64,000 nucleotides of DNA, from positions 2,321,501-2,385,500 of the forward strand of contig JAEMWC010000003.1 of NCBI GenBank assembly GCA_016490735.1, given 5' to 3'. Made by a program: the position numbers and the translations under genes. Source of the DNA: Pachyseris speciosa. Taxonomy: Eukaryota; Cnidaria; Anthozoa; Scleractinia; Pachyseridae. Position 1 is the first letter of the stretch. Each line of letters opens with the position of its first letter. The notes under the pieces were generated by a model. It was not told the origin of the DNA. It saw nothing but the letters and a program-made list of their open reading frames with translations, and did not search any database. This document shows positions 42,776 through 53,517 of the stretch, one piece after another.

Positions 42776-45700
42776 ATGGCTGCGGAAGAAAGTGATTACG
42801 ATTCATGGTCATTAGGGGACCTTAGAACTGAGGCTAGTAAACGACAAATTGCTTTCGTTAGTAAGGATGGGGTAAAAACTCTGGCAAGCAAACTCAGGGT
42901 ACATGATAGGCTATTATCGGGGGAAGATGCTCTTGAAGGACAAGAAATGGCCCCAACTGATCTCAGTCTTGAACAACGTCTACGACTGCAAGAGCGTGAG
43001 TTAGAAATGCTGGAATTGCGCAGGAAAATTATGCAGGAAGAAAGGGAGGCCGAAAGGGAGAAAAGAGAGCATCAAAGGCAGATAGAAAGAGAGAGACGCG
43101 AGGCCGAAAGAGAGGCTGAGAGAGAGAGATGGAATTACGAAAGACAGAAAGCTCGTGAGGAGGAAGAGAGACTAGTCAGGGAGGAGGAAAGACTTAGGGT
43201 TCTTAGAAACGAGAAAGAAGAGTTCGCTATTAGAGAGGCAGAAAGGCAACAGAGTAATAATAGGAAACCTATGTTCATAAAGATTAGAGAAATGAGGGAG
43301 AATGAAGACATCGATGATTATTTTAGGATATTTGAAATGACTGCTAGGGCCCAATCGTTACCCAAGGAGGAGTGGGTCGGAAACTTAGTCCCTAAGCTCA
43401 CCGAGAAGGCCAAATCCATTTACCTAGAAATTCCAGACCTGGCCTCTCAGGACTACGAGGAAAGTAAAGCAATCATCATTAAGGCATACCAACTAACAGC
43501 AGATCATTATAGATTTCGATTTCGAACGTCGGAAAAGAAACCAGACGAGAATTTTGTCCAGTGGGGTAATAGAACCCGTAGGTACCTGAATCGTTGGATG
43601 GCCGTCGCTGAGGCAACCGGTAATGCAGAAATGATCTTGGAACAGATCATGATAGAGAGACTTCTTGACGCAGTTAGCCCGGAGCTTAGAGCCTGGTTGA
43701 AAGAGAAGAAACCAAGAACGGCAGAAGAACTTGGGCATCTCGCAAATTTGCATGTTCAGTCCAGGAAAGGCCCTCTTGTGGAAGGTAAGTATGCTTCGTT
43801 TGGAAAAGGTCGGGGATTTAGTTCTCAGAAGCAGCCTCACCCTAAAAGAGAGATTTCCCCTCAGGAAACGAAACGAGAACGAGGATTAGGAGTACAAACA
43901 AAACCTGTCCATAATCCCATCAGGAGAAATAATAGAACCGAAATTACATGTTACAAATGCGGCAAACAAGGTCATATGTCGTTTAACTGTGACAGGGGTC
44001 GTAGTGGACCGTCGCAAGGGTTTTTGTTATGTATGACGCCCCTGAAATCAGAACCATTGAAAAATCCACCATGTAACGTCCGGGGCAAGATAGAAGGAAT
44101 AATTGCAGAAATGGTGGTCGATTCGGGTTGTACAAGAACGCTGGTGCAGAAGAGGTTTGTGGAAAAGGGTGCTTTAACCGGTGACAAAATTTCAGTCTTA
44201 ACCGCAACGGGTGAACGTCTCGTGGTACCCCTGGCTTGGGTTGAAATTGAAAGTTCACAGGGGAAGCATAAAGAATTAGTCGGGGTATTAGACAGATTGC
44301 CTGTTGATTGTCTCCTTGGAAGGTCGTCCTTTGGACAAACCCTTTCTCGGGAAAATGTCCTGGAGCAATGGGAACGGAATTTTTCAAGTTTTAACTGTAA
44401 TAATTCTGAAGCTTTTGTTTTGACACGGCATAAGAAAGCGTTGGAAGATGCCCAGCATAGGGTGGACGCGCTGATAGACCGAGAGAACTCGATTGCAGTT
44501 AAAAGCCTTTCAAAAAAAGAGCTCAAGCAAGACGGATTGGAACAGGGGAACTTGCGGATGCTTTTCGGTGACGAGGTGCCGGAAGAAAGTAGTGAAGAGA
44601 ATTCAGACAGTCACAGAGAAAATGACACAGTTAAGGAAGAGTTCTTTATTAATATTCTGGACAGAAACAGGAACCAACTGACCGAAGACCAGATGTTGGA
44701 TGTAACGCTCAATAAGGTACGAACTGGGGCGACTGAGAAAGCACCAGAGGAAACTGATGGCTACTTTTTACAGAATGGAGTTCTTATGCATCGCAAATTC
44801 TCTGTAAATGAGCATAATGGGACAAGGTATGTTGATCGAATTGTTGTTCCGGAATCGTATAGGAATGAGATTTTAAGGGTTGGCCACACGATTCCTTTGG
44901 CAGGTCACATGGGTAACGCAAAAACCTTAGACCGTATTGCCGCTCATTTTTTCTGGCCAGGTCTTTCATTTGACGTGCGGAAATATTGTGCAACATGCCC
45001 TCAATGCCAGATTGTAGCTAGAAAGTTGAAATCCAATAGGGCGCCTTTGAGGCCGGTGGAGGTCGTAACAGAACCCTTTAGGAAGATTGCAATTGATATT
45101 GTTGGTGAATTACCTAAAACTACATCTGGTAATAGGTACATCTTAACTATCGTAGATTACGCCACACGGTATCCTGAAGCCATACCTTTGCGTACGATAA
45201 GCTCCAAGGCGGTTGCAAATGCATTGATGCAATATTTCTCTAAGGTTGGCATTCCAAACGAAATAGTCACTGACCAAGGATCCAATTTCATGGGCAAACT
45301 TATGTCCCAACTTTATGAGCAACTAGGGGTCACTCACATTAAAACGTCAACTTACCACCCTGAAGCCAATGGCTTAGTCGAGCGTTTTAACGGCACGTTA
45401 AAGTCTATGCTTAGAAAATTTGTGAGAGATCGTGTACAAACTTGGGATAAATACCTCCCATATCTACTCTTTGCTTATAGAGAAGTACCTTGTGCGTCTA
45501 CGGGATACTCCCCGTTTGAACTTCTCTTTGGTCGTACTGTGACGGGTCCGCTTGCTGTTGTAAAGGAGAGCTGGTTAGAAAAGAGGCCTTCGGAAGGAAA
45601 TTTGATTAGTTATATCCTCGAGTTTCGTAGACGGCTTGCCACAATGCAACAAGTTGTTAAAACAAACTTGGAACGCACTCAATGTAAGCAGAAGCGTTTG

Positions 45701-47413
45701 TACGATGCTTACAGCTCGCGACGTCGCTTGGAAGTCGGAGATAAAGCATTAGTTTTGCTACCCTCGCCCGGGAACAAATTGGAAATGCAGTGGCAAGGAC
45801 CTTATACGGTGACGAAGGTTTCAGACGACGGGTTGAATTATGAAGTAGATACGGGAAAACCCCGTAAACAGCATCGCACCTACCATATTAACTTGCTAAG
45901 CAAATGGCAGAGTAGAGACGAGATAGCTGCTCTAGTAATGCCGGAGTCACCAGAGATGGCATTACCCCATGAAAAAGACGTGCCACCCCTTGGTAATGAG
46001 GAAACGTGGGAAGATGTGGTAGTCTCGGACGAGTTAACTGGGCCTCAGAGGCAGAGCATTAGGGAGTTGCTACGCAAATTCTCTGACGTGTTTTCGGGAC
46101 AACCAAATTTGACCCACGTAGTCACCCATAAGATCGACACAGGAGACTCACCACCCATACGTTCTTCCCCTTATAAGGTTCCACAAAAGCTTGAGGAAGA
46201 AGTTAACAGGGAGATCGAGAAAATGTTGGAAATGGGAATAATCCGCCCCTCAATGAGTCCATGGGCATCCCCTGTTGTTATTGTTCCCAAACCGGATGGC
46301 TCAGTTAGGTTTTGTGTTGACTACAGGAAACTCAATAGGGTAACGAAGATGGATGTCTATCCAATCCCGTCTATGGAGAGAATGATTGAGAAAGTCGCCT
46401 CTGCCAAATTCATCAGTACAATTGATCTTACAAAAGGGTACTGGCAGATTCCCTTAGAAGCGTCCACGATTGAGAAGTCGGCTTTCATAACATCAAAAGG
46501 CCTGTACGAGTTTTTTGTTATGCCGTTTGGAATGAAAACAGCCCCGGCAACCTTTCAGAGGATGATGTCAGAAACCGTATTGAAAGGTCTAGACTTCGCC
46601 GATGCCTACATCGACGACGTCGAAGTTGATACACCTTCTTCTTTTCCACAACATGTTGTTGAACTACAACAGGTTCTAGAACGTCTGCGTAGTTGTAAGC
46701 TTAATGCGCGTCCTTCTAAGTGCAAAATCGCAATGTCTACAGTGGATTTTGTTGGACACCGTGTCGGTGGAGATCGCATTGAGCCAAGAACAGCCCTTGT
46801 ACAGTCGATTAAAGATTATCCTATCCCTGAAACTAAGAGGCAGGTCAGATCATTCTTAGGCCTAGTGGGTTACTATCGCAGGTTCATTCCCAACTTTTCT
46901 GAGAGAGCCGCTGTCCTTACGGACCTGACGAAAGGTAAAAGCCCCACAAAAATTAAATGGGAAAATGCTCACGAATCTGCATTCCAAGATTTAAAGCAAG
47001 TTCTACAACAACCCCCTATATTGAGGCCTCCACATTGGGATCAGGAATTTATTCTCCAAGTAGATGCCTCAAACAGAGGTCTAGGAGCAATTTTGAGCCA
47101 GAAAGATCAGGAAGGCCTAGAACATCCTGTAGCATTTGCGAGTAGGAAATTACAGCCTAGAGAGGAAAAGTTATCTACCACTGAGAAAGAATGTCTGGGA
47201 ATAGTATGGGCCGTAGAAATTTTTAGGTGCTATCTTTTTGGTAGGAAGTTTAGGCTGCTAACGGACCATAATCCTCTGGTATGGCTAAACCAAGTACGTG
47301 ACAAAAATAAGAAATTACTGCGTTGGAGTGTCACGCTACAGGAATACGAAATGGTAGTGGAGCACAGAAAAGGCAGGAACAACTCAAACGTCGATGCCCT
47401 CAGCCGATTATAG
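42776..47413 (+). CDS. Gag-Pol polyprotein (Gag-PR-INT-RT-RH)
   Basis: The frame is open from 42581, but the first 65 codons lie in the LTR and leader; MAAEESDYDSW at 42776 is the likely start, giving 1545 aa. Order: SAP-like N-terminus; long charged coiled coil (about 60-160); Gag core; zinc knuckle CYKCGKQGHMSFNC (392-405); protease VVDSGCTRT with Asp449; integrase HHCC finger (His704, His712, Cys742, Cys745) and core Asp774, Asp833, Glu869 (D-x35-E); a linker; reverse transcriptase with YIDD at 1278-1281; RNase H with LQVDAS (Asp1430) and LLTDHNPLVW. All catalytic residues looked for are present and nothing breaks the frame. Gag and Pol are fused with no frameshift, so the Gag:Pol ratio must be set another way, perhaps by proteolysis. 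INT before RT is the Copia order in a gypsy-type protein. Confidence 0.93.
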   Translation: MAAEESDYDSWSLGDLRTEASKRQIAFVSKDGVKTLASKLRVHDRLLSGEDALEGQEMAPTDLSLEQRLRLQERELEMLELRRKIMQEEREAEREKREHQRQIERERREAEREAERERWNYERQKAREEEERLVREEERLRVLRNEKEEFAIREAERQQSNNRKPMFIKIREMRENEDIDDYFRIFEMTARAQSLPKEEWVGNLVPKLTEKAKSIYLEIPDLASQDYEESKAIIIKAYQLTADHYRFRFRTSEKKPDENFVQWGNRTRRYLNRWMAVAEATGNAEMILEQIMIERLLDAVSPELRAWLKEKKPRTAEELGHLANLHVQSRKGPLVEGKYASFGKGRGFSSQKQPHPKREISPQETKRERGLGVQTKPVHNPIRRNNRTEITCYKCGKQGHMSFNCDRGRSGPSQGFLLCMTPLKSEPLKNPPCNVRGKIEGIIAEMVVDSGCTRTLVQKRFVEKGALTGDKISVLTATGERLVVPLAWVEIESSQGKHKELVGVLDRLPVDCLLGRSSFGQTLSRENVLEQWERNFSSFNCNNSEAFVLTRHKKALEDAQHRVDALIDRENSIAVKSLSKKELKQDGLEQGNLRMLFGDEVPEESSEENSDSHRENDTVKEEFFINILDRNRNQLTEDQMLDVTLNKVRTGATEKAPEETDGYFLQNGVLMHRKFSVNEHNGTRYVDRIVVPESYRNEILRVGHTIPLAGHMGNAKTLDRIAAHFFWPGLSFDVRKYCATCPQCQIVARKLKSNRAPLRPVEVVTEPFRKIAIDIVGELPKTTSGNRYILTIVDYATRYPEAIPLRTISSKAVANALMQYFSKVGIPNEIVTDQGSNFMGKLMSQLYEQLGVTHIKTSTYHPEANGLVERFNGTLKSMLRKFVRDRVQTWDKYLPYLLFAYREVPCASTGYSPFELLFGRTVTGPLAVVKESWLEKRPSEGNLISYILEFRRRLATMQQVVKTNLERTQCKQKRLYDAYSSRRRLEVGDKALVLLPSPGNKLEMQWQGPYTVTKVSDDGLNYEVDTGKPRKQHRTYHINLLSKWQSRDEIAALVMPESPEMALPHEKDVPPLGNEETWEDVVVSDELTGPQRQSIRELLRKFSDVFSGQPNLTHVVTHKIDTGDSPPIRSSPYKVPQKLEEEVNREIEKMLEMGIIRPSMSPWASPVVIVPKPDGSVRFCVDYRKLNRVTKMDVYPIPSMERMIEKVASAKFISTIDLTKGYWQIPLEASTIEKSAFITSKGLYEFFVMPFGMKTAPATFQRMMSETVLKGLDFADAYIDDVEVDTPSSFPQHVVELQQVLERLRSCKLNARPSKCKIAMSTVDFVGHRVGGDRIEPRTALVQSIKDYPIPETKRQVRSFLGLVGYYRRFIPNFSERAAVLTDLTKGKSPTKIKWENAHESAFQDLKQVLQQPPILRPPHWDQEFILQVDASNRGLGAILSQKDQEGLEHPVAFASRKLQPREEKLSTTEKECLGIVWAVEIFRCYLFGRKFRLLTDHNPLVWLNQVRDKNKKLLRWSVTLQEYEMVVEHRKGRNNSNVDALSRL

Positions 47414-47486
47414 CTTGCTACCCCATGTTATCATCATCAACCCTTTTTCCATTTTTGGGTAGCCCACCCCAAAAATAGACTTATTC

Positions 47487-47496
47487 AGGGGCGAGG
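47487..47496 (+). other. Polypurine tract
   Basis: AGGGGCGAGG directly before the 3' LTR; it would prime plus-strand synthesis. One C interrupts it. Confidence 0.65.
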
Positions 47497-48547
47497 TGTG
47501 ATGATTTGTTTTTGTTTTTAGCTTTTTGTTTCAGTTTTCCGGTTTTTAGTATTTCGTATGGTCCTAGTGTTAATTATCTAGTGTTTATTCAACATTGTAG
47601 TGTAGTTCGTAATTAGAGCTGTATTGTAACTTAGTCCCTCATTTTAAAAAGCTTGTAAGTTTATTGTTCTTTCAGTGTTAATTTAGTATAGTGCTGCAAA
47701 TGTAGGAATGTTGTAAGATATCGTGTTTTTGAATAAGTATGCATGTAAAGTGTTAATTGTAAAACATTTAGTATTCATATATAAATATAAGTTTCAAAAC
47801 GTGGTCAGAGGTGGAAGGTTCTGTCCAGTGCGTGTAACTCACGAAGGTAAAAGGTTTGGATTGCGGAGAAAAGGTTAAGGAAGGAGAAAGAAGAGAAGGA
47901 GAGCTTTATCACTGCTAAAAGTCGATAGCAGGGGCGAATCATTGTCGCGGCTAGATTCACTAGTCGGGTGCCGCCTGAGCCAGTGTGGTGCAGAGAAGAG
48001 TCACAGAAGTCAGAGTCACAGAAGAGTTGGGCGAGTGAAGAGTGTCCTTGGCGTCCGTGGAAAGTTCGGAAGGACAGCAAGGAGTACTGTGCAGCAAGGA
48101 ACTTGTAGAAGAAGGAGTTTGCGAAGAAGTTTAAGGAGGAGTCATACGGGAAAGTTGCGGTTAGTTTATTGTGTTTGGTTGTCGGTGTGGTTGCGAGTCG
48201 GGAAGGAGCGGTCAAAAGGAAAAGGACAGAAAAGAACAGAACTGAGTGAAACATTATATAGTGTAAATATTCTTGTAAATACTTAGATTTAATTGTAGGA
48301 TTTAATTTAGTACGTTATTTTACTTTAAAATATTCTTGTAATTTATTACTATTATCTTTAGAGGTTACGTTGTCTTAGTAGTAATTTTTTTTGCCGTGTT
48401 TACACTTTTTTTTTGTTCAATTAAATTTAAGTTGTTTTAATTCATGGTGGTGTGTTGTGTGATTGTGGGAAGGAGTTTGTATGTCACGTTTTGTTTTCCC
48501 CTCCTATTGTGGTGTGTCTTAAGGGAAACCGCTGGACTCACGTCACA
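47497..48547 (+). repeat. 3' LTR
   Basis: 1051 bp, differing from the 5' LTR by a handful of substitutions and one base in a T run near 48410. Confidence 0.95.
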
Positions 48548-48900
48548 GATGGCTAAAAAGGTCCATTGTGTAGCCAACCATTTATTTTGGCTACACTATG
48601 TGCTTTTTGGTTATTAAATAAAACAAGAGGCTACAATTAGCCTAAACCCGGGCTTGCAAAAAACAGTATTGTATCCCTAACTTAGTGCTAAACAAAAGAA
48701 TAGAGGGTAGTCTGTCTTTCTTACATCGGACGCATTGAGTTTAGCTTGTGTTGGAGTCTATTTCTTTAGACCCCTATCAATATATATTCCTCTAAAATAC
48801 AGCTCAACCATTGAGCACAATAATTATAACACTTGTAAAAAATATTTCTAAAAGAACAAGAAAAAGAGAAACAGAAAAAATAAAGTCCGTGATATATACC

Positions 48901-48966
48901 ACTAAAAGACATCGAACCCGGGTTAGCTGCGTCACAGGCAGGAACAGTGACCTTTAGGCCACAGAG
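48901..48966 (-). repeat. Possible tRNA-derived SINE fragment
   Basis: On the minus strand TGGCCTAAAGG resembles an A box and GGTTCGATGTC a B box, about 40 bases apart, as in Pol III promoters of tRNA-derived SINEs. The anticodon arm does not fold properly, so it is not a functional tRNA gene. Confidence 0.3.
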
Positions 48967-49385
48967 GCTTATCGTTATGCAAGATAATAAAAATAGTGTA
49001 TTGATTCCAAAAAAAAAAAAAAAAAACTAAGCACACTTGTTTTCGCTTCGATGGATAATTGTTTGAGAAAGGAAACGCTTATCGAACGATGTTGGATTTT
49101 TTCGCATAAATGTGAATGGAGTCTCGGTGAAATGTGAGTAGAAAATTAATTAGTAGAGTGAAACTGTTTACAAATACGTCAATCCAGGGTCATTTGAAAC
49201 ACAAGAAAGGAACGTTTCTGGACAGTTTCAAGGGACGCTAGTACATTTGTAAAATATAATCGCTTATCATTCAAAAATTAAAGTCCAGAAATTGAGATAT
49301 TGTGGCAAAATAGTAAATAAACTACCTGTCAAAGTCTCAGGGGTGTGTGATATCCCGTACTTGAGTTATTCAACAAAATGTACGT

Positions 49386-49950
49386 CTCAATGGAGCGGAT
49401 ACGGGAACACGGCAGTCCATCTGGAGTTAAATTTTGGTCATGTTAAAAGCTTTCTTCTCGCTGTTGAACTTGCAAACATTCGTATAGACACTTGTCTTAA
49501 CATATTAGTTGTTCAGACTTCAAAGACACAAGGTGAATCGACGTTTTCCGATACGTGACAACAGGCATCATTCTTGCTGTTGATATGAGATTTACACTCG
49601 AATCACTCGGCCGTGAAAGGTCAAACTCCCTTTGTCTGTAGTCTCTAATTTTTGGCGCTCCCCTCGCGTCGCGTCTCCTCGCAACTTCGCGCGCGCACGT
49701 GTCTTTCGCCCGCTCCACAATCCATCGCCAAAATTAGAGACTACTCGCAGTCTACTGAAGCAGACACGAGGAAACACGACAGTCCATCTGCCGTTAAGTT
49801 TACTCATGCTAAAAACTTTCTTCTCGCCGTTGAACTTCCAAACATTCGCATAGACACTTCTCTTAACATATTGTTTGTTCAGACTTCAAAAGACACAAGA
49901 TGAATCGACATTTTCCCATACGTGACAACACGCATCACTGTTGTTAAAAA
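49386..49950. repeat. Duplicated 200-bp block with a GC-rich hairpin between
   Basis: A block around AACAC(G)GCAGTCCATCTG...CGTGACAAC at 49400-49585 recurs at about 49767-49935 in the same orientation. Between them 49638-49657 (GTAGTCTCTAATTTTTGGCG) and 49726-49744 (inverse) bound a 107-bp hairpin with a GC-rich centre (CGCGCGCGCACGTG), a MITE-like unit. Confidence 0.6.
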
Positions 49951-50618
49951 TAGTTAGCGCTTGCGCAGAAATGCCGGAAGTGCACTTTGTGGATGATACT
50001 CGACGAAAAAGAAGAACCGTCGGTAATCTTAGACCCGGGCGCTGCGCGAGACGCGCGCAGCCCGGGTAATTATTCAAAATGAATATATGAAATATCATAT
50101 ATTTGAAGTGGGGGTGAAAGACTTAATATAAGAAAGACCATACACTATTATGTCCACAATTTAACCCTTTAACTCCCGAGCATTTTCCCGTAAAACACCT
50201 TTTGAAGCTCGTCGAGCCGTTGTCTGGCCAGAATCTAGGCAAAAAGAACCAAAACTGTCCAAAACTCTGTTCGCTGGTGGAGCTCCTCAGGCCCTTCTGT
50301 TCCTGATGCTTAAGATTAGCTTTCCAAGTTCAGGCATGCGCAGAAAACAAAATGTTTTTGGTGTGATAGTTAATGGGTTAAACAGTTGCAAAAAACGAAA
50401 GCTGGAAAAAAGCTCTGAATTTTTCCATGCTTTTTTTTGTATATAAGTGTGATGGTCTTTCATATATTAAATAATTATTGTTGCCTAGTCATCAAAAATG
50501 TAATAAAAAGATTATATCGTGCTACTTGTGCTGTGTGGTCGTGTACATGTAAAAAACAAATTGATGTTAGTGGTAGTGTCATCTAATGGAAACAAACGAT
50601 ATAAATATCTGAACTCAC

Positions 50619-51207
50619 CTCTATGTTTGTAAATTCTATTACTCTCTGGCTCATCGTCACTGTCATCATTACTCACGCTCGTTCCTCTTTTTGCCCTATT
50701 ATCTCGTTTCTTCTTCTCAAGTGCATCAGCTCTGATTGATCTCTATAAGAGATATCATGACAAAATTTATGTCCATTACTCTTCATATGCAATCAATATA
50801 TTGTAATTTCCTTTTTGATAAGTACACACCTTTTCTTTGGAAGCTCCTTTGCCTTCATCTACGCTGTCATAATCATCACCATCTGTGAACGATTCCTAAA
50901 GGATAATAAGAAAAATGACTTCTATGATTACTGCTGTTGATATACTTCAATGTCATCTTTTTGATAATGATTGTAAACACAAATGACATTCAGCAATTAC
51001 CTTATCAAAATCTTCGTTTATTTAAGGTGTCAAGGATGTGTTGGCGAATTCCGGGCTTTCCAAATCCTGCAGGGGCATATGAACATTTCTCTGCTAGTTC
51101 ATCTACCAAGGCATCAAGTTGCATCAAGGTTGTTTGATTTTTTTCTGAAAATTGGGATGTCATTTCCAGGGCATTTTTTTACGGCACGTTCTTGAACAGT
51201 TCGCCTC
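50619..51207 (-). CDS. SAM-like gene, exons 3-5
   Basis: Minus-strand exons 51001-51207, 50830-50895 and 50619-50742 each have AG acceptor and GT donor (GTAATT, GTGTGT, GTGAGT) and fit each other in phase. Exon 3 encodes RRTVQERAVK, a likely helical stretch (TLMQLDALVDELAEKCSYAP) and GKPGIRQHILDTLNKRR; exon 4 ESFTDGDDYDSVDEGKG; exon 5 a basic ADALEKKKRDNRAKR followed by an acidic serine-rich SNDDSDDEPESNRIYKHR. Exon 3 needs two one-base corrections to stay open: a run of seven A (plus-strand T run ending at 51180) and a TTTT near its end. This is either decay or homopolymer error. Confidence 0.55.
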
Positions 51208-51712
51208 CTATGAACGACAAAAAACAGTAAATAAAACTTTTTAGTATGTTAAGTTATTGCATCACAATTTCTTTTATCACTTTTTCAGTATTTACAACTG
51301 GTGGTAAATTTCAGTATCTGGACAGTGTCTTGCACTAAGAGAAGTAAAGAATTAGATACACTACCTTTTCTTGTTTTAATTATTCTTAAGTTTTCAGCAG
51401 TTGCAGTAAGTGAAATCCTTAGTTAATGTTGGGGCGTTTCACTTGAAATTTAAGTCAATTCAGATAAGCCTCTATTGACAATAACTTTGTATCGCTCTCT
51501 TAATTAAATTCCATATTCCCATGCCAACATTTTAATACATAAAACCAGGAGACAAGCTAAAGCAAGAGTCCTAATTAATCAAACTAAACACGTGGTGAAC
51601 AAGGCACGACGACATCATGAGCTTCATAATTTGGCCCAGTGTGTTAAGAATATAAATGCTAAGGTAGATTGAATACTGTGTATTATTGTGATCTTTCTAT
51701 GAACTACAATGA

Positions 51713-52058
51713 ATGAGATCGCCAGGGGGCAAACATTGCAAGTCGCTAGAACGAAATCTATGGCGTAAGGTTGTATCTTCGTCAAAAGCAGTGATTTTGA
51801 ACAGAGAATAACATATTTTCGCTGTGATTTTGTGAGAAGTGGAGGTGACTAATGTCGATGCGTGGAAATTGTAAGTTTCCGTTGGATTAATGCGGTAAAA
51901 TATATTGATAAACACTTTGTTGCGTAAGGAGGCGGTAAGAGCAGATTATGAAATCCACTGAATCTGCATCAAGTAATGGTCTCGCAACAGTACGAACAGC
52001 TATAAATTTGATGGGATTCACTCAATAAAGCCTTTCCTTTTGTAATTACATGTGTACT
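51713..52058. repeat. Left arm of a 5.85-kb inverted-repeat structure
   Basis: Inverted copy of 57222-57563; shared blocks include GATCGCCAGGGGGCAAACATTG, TTTGTTGCGTAAGG and ATGAAATCCACTGAATCTGC (or complements). Arms are about 340 bp and diverged. They enclose the Harbinger genes. Confidence 0.8.
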
Positions 52059-52497
52059 GATATTTAGAACGGATGTAATTGGGACTATAGGGACCTTAAG
52101 ATACCCCGAAATCGGTGTACGGGTATCGGGTAGCGCCATGTTTTTTTCATTTTGCGATCACGTCATCGAGCTTACCCGGTAGACCTAGCCGTTTTTCCGG
52201 GGTAGACACCAGTTTACCCGGAGAAGAATTACGAGAAGACGTGATGGGGAAACGAGTAAGTTTTTATGGAGTTTGTATTGGTTCTCGACCCTGCTCCGAG
52301 GGTTTTTCTCCGGGTACTCCGGTTTTCCTCCCTCAGCAAAAACCAGCATACGGCTTATTCGAGCTCGCTGTAGGCTGTGCTCCAAGGTCATACATGGACC
52401 GTATAGCGGCTGCCAGAGGCGCCTTGTATATGCTTTCGGTTCGACCTTGTTGAGCTGCGTCCTTGCTGTACTTTGCGAGGACGATTAGCTCAGATAG

Positions 52498-52503
52498 TTA
52501 TTA

Positions 52504-52538
<35 letters not shown>

Positions 52539-52541
52539 GTT
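52498..52541. repeat. (TTA)n microsatellite
   Basis: About 14 TTA units. Confidence 0.95.
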
Positions 52542-53430
52542 AAGTACAAATGTGAATTGTATGACTAGTTGGCAATGCTATTGCAAGTTTGGTGAGATAT
52601 TTATGCCAAATATAAATTTTAGCTGTAAAGAGAGCGCTTCAAAATGGATTGATTTTAGATTTCGAGTACCTGCAAATGCACGAATTGAACTCTGAAACGC
52701 TTTCAATTTTTGGCGGCATTTTTGGGAATTCCTTAAGAAATGCTTAAGATTTCGAGGCCCCCAGAAGAACTAGCAATGCGAAAAATTGTAAAATTTTGCA
52801 TGGGATTCACTGCTGGAGTTGACAATCAAAGAGGTTGTTTGTTGATTTGCTTCAAATGGTGAGGCTTAATTTGTGTCAACAAGCGCAGAGCACGCTGGCA
52901 TGCTTTCGATTCTCCAATGGAATGGAGGGACTTCCCGCTAATTGTCTATCCATGATAGATCTGTTATGGATGAATTATTTGTTGCAGCTTGTTGTTGAGA
53001 TAAGAACTGTAGAGTTTGAGTGAGATTTATGAAATAAAAGCAATGTATCTGCGACATGCATGTCTTGTAAGTCATTCCTCGTGCTTGAACCAAATTAAGT
53101 TTGCGTGGTCGCGCTTTAACCATGATTTTCACTTAACCGTTTATCGCAGATTTCCTTGGGCGTCAAAAATAACTAGGAGAATTCAGAAATGGAGTAGTTT
53201 AGGTTTCTTGTTTATCTGTGTTTTAGCAAAGCATTTGGATATAGTAGGGGGAGGGGGAGAGAGGGAGGGAGATGGGGCATAGAGAAATTATGCGTAGAGA
53301 CCAAATTCGAAGAATATAATTTGCTGAGGACTATTAAAAAAAAGATCAGTTATTGTTCAAAGCAATCAAAGTATTTGTAGGAAATACGAAGATGTGTAGG
53401 AAGATGTGTAGGTTTTCAACCTTCCCCTCC

Positions 53431-53464
53431 ACCCCCCCCCCCCCCCCCCCCCCCACACACACAC
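53431..53464. repeat. C homopolymer followed by (AC)n
   Basis: About 22 C then ACACACACAC, just upstream of the Myb-like gene. Confidence 0.9.
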
Positions 53465-53517
53465 TAACAACTTTCCAGTATCTTAGAAAAAATCTCACAC
53501 TGATTTTTCATTTCCAG

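Larger units (their letters stand above)
41633..48547 (+). mobile_element. Gmr1-like Ty3/gypsy LTR retrotransposon, full length
   Basis: Two LTRs (41633-42684, 47497-48547) begin TGTGATG and end GTCACA and are flanked by the 5-bp duplication GATGG (41628-41632, 48548-48552). By eye they differ at about six bases and one T-run length, so insertion is recent. Inside are a tRNA-Leu-type primer-binding site, one long Gag-Pol ORF with integrase upstream of reverse transcriptase, and a polypurine tract. That domain order in a gypsy-type Pol defines the Gmr1 group. It sits in an intron of the minus-strand SAM-like gene, in the opposite orientation. Confidence 0.93.

Noticed and set aside
48901..48966. 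Functional tRNA gene
   Set aside because: A-box and B-box-like sequences exist, but the anticodon stem and loop lengths are wrong and the acceptor ends do not pair.
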